Of a DNA stretch of 60,908 nucleotides, positions 18,064 through 25,719 are shown piece after piece; position 1 is the stretch's first letter, and each line of letters starts with the position of its first letter. A program made the position numbers and the translations under genes. Under the pieces are notes generated by a model. That model saw only the letters and a program-made list of their open reading frames with translations, was not told the DNA's origin and made no database searches. The DNA is from Lachnospiraceae bacterium. Its GTDB lineage: Bacteria; Bacillota; Clostridia; Lachnospirales; Lachnospiraceae. The DNA lies in contig JAKSRW010000018.1 of assembly GCA_024403355.1 (NCBI GenBank), positions 1 to 60,908 of the forward strand, in the 5' to 3' direction.

Positions 18064-18986
18064 TGAATATTGTAATATGGATTTTGGCAGCCATAATCGG
18101 CCTGTATATATTTTTTATAGTGATACCGTCCTTTATATCGGTGCCCTTCATTTTCAGCCCAAAGGTCGGCAGGGAGCTGAAAAAGGAAAACTTTAAGGGC
18201 TCCTATTATGACGACTGGCTTGATTTGCTTTTTGAGGACCTGGACTATCTTCAGGCGTTAAAGGGTGAGGAGGTCAGAATCAGCTCAGCTGACGGTGTGG
18301 AGCTTTTCGGGAATTATTACGATAATGCTTCAGATAAGCTCATTATAATGTTCCACGGCTTCGGAGTTACGCCGGCACTGAATTACGCACTGCCCGCAAG
18401 GCTTTTTAATGAGGCGGGCTGGAATATGCTTTTGGTGGACCAGCGCGGTCACGGAAGAAGCGGCGACAGAACCTATATGGGGGCAAAGGAAAAGCTGGAC
18501 GTGCCTGTATGGGTAGACTGGGCGAAGAAGCGCGGCGCCGAAAAAATCGTCATTTACGGTAGCTCGATGGGTGGAGCGACGGTGCTCATGGCTTCGGACC
18601 TTTTTAAAGGCGGCGAAGCGGTCAGGGCGATTGTCAGTGACAGCGCCTACAATTCCATCAATGAGCAGTTTCGCGAGGAGATGAAAAAGAGACATCAGCC
18701 GACTCTGATGCTTCCCTATGTCAGAATGGCCGCGAAAATCTTTTACGGTATAAATCTGCGTGAGGATGCCGCAAAAGCCCTGAAAAAGGCTGAAATTCCG
18801 GTGATTTTCATGCATGGAGAACGTGACAGGAAGGTGCCCTGCACTAACCTTCCCGAACTCTTTGAGGCCTGTGCCTCGGAAAAATATAAGATAAGCTGTG
18901 AGGAAGCGGACCATATCTGTACGCTCGCAACGGGAGCACCCAAAACGGGAAGGCAGCTTCTTGAAATACTTGACAGGCTTATATAA
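18060..18986 (+). CDS. Membrane-anchored alpha/beta hydrolase (serine type)
   Basis: 308 residues. A hydrophobic N-terminal helix (about 3-30) anchors an alpha/beta-hydrolase fold with oxyanion segment FHGFG (98-102), nucleophile elbow GSSMG (Ser169), Asp256 in MHGERDRKVP and His285 in EADHIC. The triad is complete. The ATG overlaps the ACP stop (ATGA), showing tight coupling. In this context it could be a lipase or acyl-thioesterase releasing acyl chains for re-use; this is inference. Confidence 0.82.
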   Translation: MMNIVIWILAAIIGLYIFFIVIPSFISVPFIFSPKVGRELKKENFKGSYYDDWLDLLFEDLDYLQALKGEEVRISSADGVELFGNYYDNASDKLIIMFHGFGVTPALNYALPARLFNEAGWNMLLVDQRGHGRSGDRTYMGAKEKLDVPVWVDWAKKRGAEKIVIYGSSMGGATVLMASDLFKGGEAVRAIVSDSAYNSINEQFREEMKKRHQPTLMLPYVRMAAKIFYGINLREDAAKALKKAEIPVIFMHGERDRKVPCTNLPELFEACASEKYKISCEEADHICTLATGAPKTGRQLLEILDRLI

Positions 18987-19067
18987 AAGATAAGGATGAC
19001 CAAAAATTTATGATTATTGGCGCGATAGAGCGTGTAAATAAAAGATGATTTTAGGAGGAAATTAGTA

Positions 19068-19997
19068 ATGAAGGATTTTGTAATTCTTATTGATGCGGGA
19101 GCAGACCTTAACGAAGAGCTCCAGAAGAGATTTAATCTTGAGGTAATTCAGAGTCATATCGTTCTGCCTTCGGGCCAGGAGATTTCATCATATCTCAGCT
19201 GGAAGGACACATCCAGAGAAGAATTTTATACACAGCTTAAGAAGAATCCCAACGGCTATGCCACAGCACCCGCAAATGCCCAGGAATTCGAGGACAGATT
19301 TGAAAAATACATCGCCGAGGGTAAGGACGTGCTCTGCATTTCATTATCAAGCGGTATCAGCGGAACCTTTAATTTTGCATGCCAGGCAAAGAAGGCAGTA
19401 CTTGAGAAGCATCCCGATTCAAAGATTGTATGTATCGATTCGCTCAGATTCGGACCCGGCTTTGGACTTATGGCAGTTCATGCATCACAGCTTCGTGAAG
19501 AAGGCAAGAGCATTGATGAGGTAGCTGATTATCTGGAGAAGAACAGAAACCGTTTCCACCAGATGGGCTGGCTCGATGACCTCTCTTTCGTAGCAAAGAA
19601 GGGCAGAATCACACATCCCAAGGCATTTTTCGGTACACTTGCAGGCATTAAGCCAATGGGCGAGTTCGATTACAACGGACTCACAACAGTTATCGGCAAG
19701 ACAAAGGGTGAGAAGGCAGCCTATGCGGCACAGCTTGAATATATCGCAGCTACAATCGAGGAGCCCGAGAAGCAGATCATCTTCATTGCGCAGACAAACA
19801 GAATGCCCCAGGCTATCGAATATAAGAGAATGATTGAGGAGCGTTTCCATCCCGTAGAGGTAATTATCAGTGATGTATATCCCTTCTGCGGTATCAACAT
19901 CGGACCCGGCCTTATGGCGGCATATTACGTAGGAAAGCCCATTTCACAGGGTCTTGAAGAGGAAAGAGAGCTTGTAAAGAAGATTCTCGGCAAATAA
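19068..19997 (+). CDS. DegV-family fatty-acid-binding protein (FakB-like)
   Basis: 309 residues, the full DegV length. Family marks are LIDAGADL at the N-terminus, SLSSGISGTF, the GRIT segment and a late INIGPGLMAAYY. DegV/FakB proteins bind one fatty acid in the cytoplasm and present it to the kinase FakA. Family members I know usually have HxGPG near the C-terminus; here it is NIGPG, so the conserved histidine is asparagine, which may change carboxylate or acyl-phosphate handling. TAGGAGG precedes the ATG. A FakA homologue is two genes downstream. Confidence 0.85.
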   Translation: MKDFVILIDAGADLNEELQKRFNLEVIQSHIVLPSGQEISSYLSWKDTSREEFYTQLKKNPNGYATAPANAQEFEDRFEKYIAEGKDVLCISLSSGISGTFNFACQAKKAVLEKHPDSKIVCIDSLRFGPGFGLMAVHASQLREEGKSIDEVADYLEKNRNRFHQMGWLDDLSFVAKKGRITHPKAFFGTLAGIKPMGEFDYNGLTTVIGKTKGEKAAYAAQLEYIAATIEEPEKQIIFIAQTNRMPQAIEYKRMIEERFHPVEVIISDVYPFCGINIGPGLMAAYYVGKPISQGLEEERELVKKILGK

Positions 19998-20010
19998 TTA
20001 ACTTGAAGTA

Positions 20011-20038
20011 AATTGGTGCATTCGCTGCACTAGGAGGA
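20011..20038 (+). repeat. Leader element copy B (partial)
   Basis: A short form holding only the ATTGGTGCA start and the ATTCGCTGCACTAGGAGGA end, immediately before the MFS gene. The micro-ORF start is missing. Confidence 0.55.
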
Positions 20039-20041
20039 ACA

Positions 20042-21376
20042 ATGAAGAAACTTGATAAAAAATGGAAGCTTCTGATATACGGTATTGCGGGTATGGGCGT
20101 AAATATGCTCAACCTTATGATGGGCTCATACCTTTGCAGTGCGATATTAATAGGCGGCTTTGGTGAGGCGGCGATTCCTTACCAGACCTTTGAACAGCGC
20201 GACCTGGTAGTAGCCGGTGTCTGGGCGACCTTCGTGCTCGTTGCCAAAATTATCGACGGTGTCATTGACATTCCCATGGCTTCCATGACCGACAATATGA
20301 AGACAAGATGGGGCCGCAGAAGACCTGCGCTTTTAATGGGTCTCGTTCCAATGATTGCATCATACCTGCTTTTCCTTGTCTGCCCCAATCCTCTTGAGGC
20401 GAGCATAGGAAACACCATCTATTACGGTGTAATGCTCTGTGTATTCTACATTTCATACACACTCGTAATGGTTACATATTATGCAACCTTCACCGAAATC
20501 ACAGACAATGAAGCCGACAGAAGCTTCATTTCAAACGTAAAATCAGTATGCGATATCGTATATTTCATACTCGGATACGTGCTTGTCGCAGGTATGCTTA
20601 AGGGTACAAATATCAGAACTGTAGCGGTTATTATGCTTCCCATCGTGGCTACAATGCTCATTCCCTTCTTCCTTATCAAAGAGGATTCAACCCTCGAAAA
20701 GGATGCGGGAAAGCGTCAGTCGGCCTCAAAGACCGTAAGCCTTACAAAATCGCTTATCTACACCCTTAAAAACAATAATTTTATCAAGTGGATGTTTGTA
20801 TATTCAATCATGCAGTTCAGCATTCAGCTCTTCCTGAGCGGTATCAACGAGTACTTCTCAAAGACAGGCATGAACATGATGATGGTAATGATGGCAGCCT
20901 TTGCGCCCGTTCCCTTTACACTTATTATCTACAATAAGCTTAAGCAGAAGAAGGGCTTTGGCTTTGCAATGAGATATGTTCTCATCATCTACGCAATCGG
21001 TATGTTCTTAATGTTCGGAGCCGGACTTATCGATGCGGGCGGACTTAAAACAGCGCTTGCCATTGCTTCGGGTGTAATCGCATCCTTCGGTATCGGAGCG
21101 CTTTTCTCGGTGGCATATTCGATTCCCGCGCAGCTCGCCGCAGAGGACGAGGAGAAGACCGGAATCTCGCATTCAGCCATGTACTTTGCGGTTCAGGGAC
21201 TTTTTGCGGGAATTGCAACAGGTATCGGTTCGGGTGCAGTGCTTACCGCACTTAAGGAAGCCGGCAATGCAATGGTATACATGACACTCATTTCCGGTAT
21301 CGGTATGTTTGTATCCCTTGCACTTACCTTCCTGCTTCCCAAGTCATTAATCAATTTAGGTAAGGTTAATAAATAA
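20042..21376 (+). CDS. GPH/MelB-type MFS transporter
   Basis: 444 residues with about twelve membrane helices. Loop 2-3 carries the MelB-like motif DIPMASMTDNMKTRWGRRRP, and a long central loop separates the halves. The superfamily moves sugars with cations, but it also includes the lysolipid carrier MFSD2A of animals. Because it sits between a FakB-like and a FakA-like gene and downstream of PlsC genes, a lipid or lysolipid substrate is an attractive hypothesis; a glycoside is the conventional alternative. Its stop codon directly abuts the FakA start. Confidence 0.8.
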   Translation: MKKLDKKWKLLIYGIAGMGVNMLNLMMGSYLCSAILIGGFGEAAIPYQTFEQRDLVVAGVWATFVLVAKIIDGVIDIPMASMTDNMKTRWGRRRPALLMGLVPMIASYLLFLVCPNPLEASIGNTIYYGVMLCVFYISYTLVMVTYYATFTEITDNEADRSFISNVKSVCDIVYFILGYVLVAGMLKGTNIRTVAVIMLPIVATMLIPFFLIKEDSTLEKDAGKRQSASKTVSLTKSLIYTLKNNNFIKWMFVYSIMQFSIQLFLSGINEYFSKTGMNMMMVMMAAFAPVPFTLIIYNKLKQKKGFGFAMRYVLIIYAIGMFLMFGAGLIDAGGLKTALAIASGVIASFGIGALFSVAYSIPAQLAAEDEEKTGISHSAMYFAVQGLFAGIATGIGSGAVLTALKEAGNAMVYMTLISGIGMFVSLALTFLLPKSLINLGKVNK

Positions 21377-23038
21377 ATGAAAACTTTTGAAATAGACGGT
21401 TATTTATTTGAAAAAATGCTGCGTAATGCGTTAAATAACCTTCGTCTGCACGAGGAGGAGCTTAATGCGCTGAATGTTTTCCCGGTATCGGACGGTGACA
21501 CCGGCACAAATATGCAGCTCACTCTTGAGCATGGCCTGGCTAAGGCGAAAAGGACCCGCCATGTGGGTAATTTTCTGCAGGAGCTTGGCAGCGGTATGCT
21601 TTTGGGCGCACGCGGAAACTCGGGAGTAATTCTTTCGCAGATATTCAAGGGAATATCGATTGCCCTTGTAAAGGATGCGGTAACAAATCCCGGGCGCATA
21701 AGAAATGCCTTTATCAGAGGCTACAGGCAGGCCTATGAGGCAGTAGTAAACCCTGTGGAGGGAACCATTCTTACCGTGGCGCGCGAGGGCGTGGAAAATA
21801 TCAAAAACCAGGTGACCCGCGAGACCTCTTTAGAGGTATTTTTCGGACTCTACATTTCAGAAATGAAAAAAAGTCTGGAAAGAACACCTGAGCTTCTGGA
21901 AGCACTTAAGGAGGCCGGTGTAATCGACAGCGGCGCACTGGGCTTCATTTATATCGTTGAGGGAATGCAGAAGTTCCTTACCGGAGAGGTGCTGGTAACG
22001 GAGAAGAGCATAAAGCGTTCAAAGCAGGAAAAGGCTATGGACGATGCCATTAACGATGAAACACTCTTCAATGAAAACAGCCGCTTTGAGGATGGCTACT
22101 GTATGGAATTTTTGCTCCAGCTTATGCGCGCGAGCAGCTATTCACAGCTTTTCAAAATAAATGACTTTATAAAGGATCTGAGCAATTACGGTAATTCACT
22201 GGTCGTAGTTCAGGAGGGCAGGCGCGTAAAGGTGCACATTCATACCCTGAAGCCTGCGCGTATCATAGCGATAGCCCAGGAATTTGGTGAATTTGTAAGC
22301 TTTAAGCTGGAAAATATGCAGCTTCAGCATAATCACCGCGATGAGAAGACCATAGTCAAAAAGAAGGAGCACAAGGCTCTTTTCAAGATTGCGGCGGCAA
22401 ACGGTGAGGGCTTCGAGAGCATGTTTGAGCAGTTTGGCTGCGACGTGATTATCAGGGGCGGCGCTTCGCTCAATACGGCGGCCAAGGATTTCCTTGACGC
22501 AATCATGAGTGCGGATGCCGACAGAATCGTTATTTTCCCGAATAATCCGAATTCCGTAAGGGCGGCAGAGCAGGCGATAAAGCTCAGCGGACTTGAAAAT
22601 GTGCGCATAATTCCCACACATGATATGGTCAGCTGCTACTATGCGCTGGCAATGGACGTTATGGACCATGATGACCCTGATTTCAGACTTTCCGAGATGG
22701 AGATGGGTATGGACTGCGTAACCAATATTGCGATAGCGACCGCTACAAAGGACTACTCCTCGGAGGATATCAGCTTTAAGGCAGGTGACGTGGCGGCTCT
22801 TGTAAATGATAAGCCCATATCTTACTCACAGGACATCATTTCATCGGTAATCAAGGCTATCGACAAGATAGACCCCGACAGGGAGAGGGAAGGCTGCACT
22901 CTGTTCAGGGGTATCGGAATTCCCGACGAGAAGGCCGACGAGCTTACGGAGGCCATTGCTGCGGCATATCCCCGTCTTGAAATCAATGTGATTGAGGGCG
23001 GACAGGACGTATATCACTGGTTTGTCGGACTTTTATAG
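21377..23038 (+). CDS. fakA: Fatty acid kinase catalytic subunit-like protein (FakA/YloV, DAK2 domain)
   Basis: 553 residues, the normal FakA length. The N-terminal DhaL-type kinase domain (about 10-200) has the Mg-ATP aspartate motif SDGDTGTNM and GARGNSGVILSQIFKG. The middle region and C-terminal DegV-like domain end with the family-typical NVIEGGQDVYHW. FakA phosphorylates fatty acids carried by FakB, giving acyl-phosphate for phospholipid synthesis. The ATG follows the MFS stop with zero spacing. A FakB-like partner is encoded at 19068. In most Firmicutes fakA is elsewhere, so its place inside this operon is notable. Confidence 0.85.
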   Translation: MKTFEIDGYLFEKMLRNALNNLRLHEEELNALNVFPVSDGDTGTNMQLTLEHGLAKAKRTRHVGNFLQELGSGMLLGARGNSGVILSQIFKGISIALVKDAVTNPGRIRNAFIRGYRQAYEAVVNPVEGTILTVAREGVENIKNQVTRETSLEVFFGLYISEMKKSLERTPELLEALKEAGVIDSGALGFIYIVEGMQKFLTGEVLVTEKSIKRSKQEKAMDDAINDETLFNENSRFEDGYCMEFLLQLMRASSYSQLFKINDFIKDLSNYGNSLVVVQEGRRVKVHIHTLKPARIIAIAQEFGEFVSFKLENMQLQHNHRDEKTIVKKKEHKALFKIAAANGEGFESMFEQFGCDVIIRGGASLNTAAKDFLDAIMSADADRIVIFPNNPNSVRAAEQAIKLSGLENVRIIPTHDMVSCYYALAMDVMDHDDPDFRLSEMEMGMDCVTNIAIATATKDYSSEDISFKAGDVAALVNDKPISYSQDIISSVIKAIDKIDPDREREGCTLFRGIGIPDEKADELTEAIAAAYPRLEINVIEGGQDVYHWFVGLL

Positions 23039-23085
23039 TGACTGCAAATCTGACTAAATGACAAGAAACCAAAGGATTCGTATTG

Positions 23086-24024
23086 ATGAATATAGTATTA
23101 ATTGTACTGGCAGCACTGCTTCTGGGCGGAGTTGTCGTGACTATGGTGCTGGGCTGCGTGCTCTACACCATACTTATGGTAAGGACGAGCGCAAAAAAGT
23201 GGGCGCGTGAGTGCAGTATGCCCTCAGACCCCGAGCAGGTGGCCATATATGACAGAGGCTGGGAATGGCATCTGGAAAACGAACAGTATGCAAAGCCCGT
23301 GGAAATCACAAGCTTTGACAAGCTTAAGCTCGTGGGCGAGTATTATGATTTTGGCTTTAAACGTGCCGCAATCATCGTTGTCGGACGCTGCGAAACCCTG
23401 CTATACTCCTATTATTACGCAGCTCCCTATAAAAAGCTGGGCTTCAATGTTCTGGTATTTGATAACAGGGCGCACGGACTTTCGGAGGGTAAGGCCTGCT
23501 ATGTGGGCTTTAGAGAGTACAGGGATGTAATCGGCTGGGCAGAGCTTCTTCATAAGGATTTTGGCATGAATGAAATCCACCTGCACGGACTCTGCATCGG
23601 TTCTGCGTCAGCACTGCTGGCAATGACAGACGAAAAATGCCCGGATTATGTAAAAACCATGATAGCGGACGGAATGTTTGCGACCTTCGGAGATTCCTAC
23701 AAGCAGCACATTAAGGAAAGAGAGCATTCGCTCTTCCCCATCTACTACGAGAGCCTTTTCTATATGCGTCTGCTTCTGCATATTAATATCACCAGCGACG
23801 GTCCTCTGTACCGTGTTCACAGGATGAAGAAGCCCATAGCATTCTTCCACAGCAGAAAGGATCAGTACTCGGAGCCCGCGCTTCTTGAGGAAATATACGA
23901 AAAGTGTACTGCGCCCAAATCACTGGACTGGTTTGAAGAAGGACGTCATTCAAGAGTCCGGATTAATAACACCGAAAAATACGATTTAGCTATTGCAAAT
24001 TTTATAAATAGAAATTATACTTAA
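23086..24024 (+). CDS. Membrane-anchored alpha/beta hydrolase with cysteine at the nucleophile position
   Basis: 312 residues from ATG 23086 behind AAAGGA. A long hydrophobic N-terminal helix (about 3-32) precedes an alpha/beta-hydrolase fold. The elbow reads HGLCIGSAS, so Cys170 takes the place of the usual serine. Asp259 (HSRKDQ) and His288 (EGRHSR) complete a possible triad. Cysteine nucleophiles occur in dienelactone-hydrolase-like enzymes; otherwise the change could mean a binding or acyl-carrier role. It is related in layout to the serine hydrolase at 18060 but clearly divergent. Confidence 0.78.
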   Translation: MNIVLIVLAALLLGGVVVTMVLGCVLYTILMVRTSAKKWARECSMPSDPEQVAIYDRGWEWHLENEQYAKPVEITSFDKLKLVGEYYDFGFKRAAIIVVGRCETLLYSYYYAAPYKKLGFNVLVFDNRAHGLSEGKACYVGFREYRDVIGWAELLHKDFGMNEIHLHGLCIGSASALLAMTDEKCPDYVKTMIADGMFATFGDSYKQHIKEREHSLFPIYYESLFYMRLLLHINITSDGPLYRVHRMKKPIAFFHSRKDQYSEPALLEEIYEKCTAPKSLDWFEEGRHSRVRINNTEKYDLAIANFINRNYT

Positions 24025-24047
24025 AAAAAATCCAGGAGGTAATCATA

Positions 24048-24650
24048 ATGATTTGTAATAATTGTGGAGCACAGGTTGCAGATAATTCTGTATTCTGTCC
24101 TGATTGCGGCGCCGCATTTAATGTAAATATGATGCAGCCTGCTAAAATGGAGCAGCCTATGCCCATGCAGCAGCCCGCACAGCCTGTAAGACAGCAGCCT
24201 GCACAGCCTGATTTCCAGCAGGGACCCAACTTCCAACAGGCACCTAATTTCCAGCAGGCACCTAATTTCCAGCAGGGACCCGCTTTCCAGCAGGCACCTT
24301 ATCAGCAGCCCGTTTACCAGAACTACCAGCAGCCTGCTTTCCAGGAGCAGCAGCCCAGAATTCCAAGCCCCGAAGCACAGGGCATTGCAAGCAGTGCTCT
24401 TACATTCGGTATCCTGAGCCTTGTATTTACATGTACCTTCTATCTTGCATTCCTTGGAATCGTATTTGGTGCGATTGCATTAGCTAAGGCAAAGGCATTC
24501 ACTGTATCAGAGGGCTTACTTTACGGTAAGGCAAAGGTAGGTAAGGGACTTGGTCTCGGCGGACTTATAGCAGGTATTGTATTTACCGTAATCCTTTCAA
24601 TTGTTGTTCTGTCATGTACTGTGGCTGTATCAAAATATGGTCGTTGGTAA
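24048..24650 (+). CDS. Zinc-ribbon + Q/P-rich + DUF4190 membrane protein
   Basis: 200 residues. An N-terminal zinc ribbon (CNNCG..CPDCG, residues 3-23) is followed by a low-complexity region of FQQ(G/A)P repeats (about 45-105), then two membrane helices of DUF4190 type (about 112-195). AGGAGG precedes the ATG, 23 bp after the Cys-hydrolase stop. It is the last gene before a terminator and probably ends the lipid operon. Function unknown; such proteins may organise membrane partners. Confidence 0.75.
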   Translation: MICNNCGAQVADNSVFCPDCGAAFNVNMMQPAKMEQPMPMQQPAQPVRQQPAQPDFQQGPNFQQAPNFQQAPNFQQGPAFQQAPYQQPVYQNYQQPAFQEQQPRIPSPEAQGIASSALTFGILSLVFTCTFYLAFLGIVFGAIALAKAKAFTVSEGLLYGKAKVGKGLGLGGLIAGIVFTVILSIVVLSCTVAVSKYGRW

Positions 24651-24667
24651 TTAATAAGATGAAAAAG

Positions 24668-24699
24668 CCCACTGCCCTTTGGTGGTGGGTACTCTTTTA
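24668..24699 (+). terminator. Terminator of the acyl-lipid operon
   Basis: Stem CCCACTGCC/GGTGGTGGG with CTTT loop, followed by a loose T-tract. The stem resembles the start of the 142-bp repeat at 58733. Confidence 0.65.
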
Positions 24700-24786
24700 G
24701 ATTTTGATACAAGGGACCGGTTAAGGGATTAACCCAGGGGAATGCTATAGTGTGAAAGTGGATTTTACACGGAAAGGTGGACTATT

Positions 24787-25641
24787 ATGTTTTGTGGAAA
24801 TTGTGGTAATAAATGTGAAGATGATGCAGTTTTTTGCCCTGTATGCGGAACTAGACTGGCGGACTTAGATCCCGACCAGCCCTTAGCAGAAGAGGCCGCT
24901 GCACAGGCACCCGTATATCAGCCTGAAGAGCCTATGGCGCAGGCACCTGTATACCAGCTTGAAGAGCCTATGGCACAGGCACCGGTATATCAGCCTGAAG
25001 AGCCTATGGCACAGGCACCTGTATATGCTCAGGCTAACACATATCAGAATACTATGGCCTTCGGCCAGCCCCAGCCTCAGGAGAATAATCTTCCTCCTCA
25101 GGGCTATCAGCAGGCAGCCGACTACCAGCAGGTATATGGTCAGATTCCTGCGGCCCCTCAGGCACCCGCTTATCAGCAGGGACCCGCATACGGCCAGCCC
25201 GGTCAGCCGGGACAGCCCGGATTTGCACCCGGCCAGGGACCTGTTATGCCGATAGAAGCGCCGAAGGGTAATGCGCTTACAGCCTGGGGACTTGTACTTG
25301 GTATCTTTTCACTGGTTTTCGCTACAGTAGGAGCGCCTATATTCGGTATCTATTTTACACTGGGTGCAGTTGTACTCGGTATCGTAGGAATCATTCTTTC
25401 ATGCATAGGTAAAAAGAAGGCACACGGAAAGAAGGGTACAGGCGGATTCGTAATGTCACTCCTCGGCCTTATCTTCGGTGTTATCTTCTCAACAGGCTGT
25501 ATCGTCTGCGGAGAAATGACAAACAGTGATTTCGGCAGTGATTTAGTTTCCAAGGGCTGCGTTGGCGGTTATTTTGAAGTAAAGAGCAGTAAGAAAAACT
25601 ATTCATTTGAAAAATTCATTGACAGCTTCTTTAAATTCTGA
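24787..25641 (+). CDS. Zinc-ribbon + P/Q-rich repeat + DUF4190 membrane protein
   Basis: 284 residues: zinc ribbon (CGNCG..CPVCG), then tandem 11-residue EEPMAQAPVYQ repeats (about 39-85), a Q/P/G-rich stretch to about 155, and a DUF4190 pair of membrane helices (about 165-245). A GGAAAGGTGG site precedes the ATG. It has the same architecture as the 24048 product, so the two arose by duplication. It has an extra C-terminal tail ending ENFIDSFFKF-like (observed SFEKFIDSFFKF). Unknown function. Confidence 0.75.
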   Translation: MFCGNCGNKCEDDAVFCPVCGTRLADLDPDQPLAEEAAAQAPVYQPEEPMAQAPVYQLEEPMAQAPVYQPEEPMAQAPVYAQANTYQNTMAFGQPQPQENNLPPQGYQQAADYQQVYGQIPAAPQAPAYQQGPAYGQPGQPGQPGFAPGQGPVMPIEAPKGNALTAWGLVLGIFSLVFATVGAPIFGIYFTLGAVVLGIVGIILSCIGKKKAHGKKGTGGFVMSLLGLIFGVIFSTGCIVCGEMTNSDFGSDLVSKGCVGGYFEVKSSKKNYSFEKFIDSFFKF

Positions 25642-25719
25642 TTAATTTTGAGTTGCTTTTGAACGCTTGTATCGTGGGCCAAAAATGAGTATTGCAAAAC
25701 GAAAATGTAGGTGGAGAAT

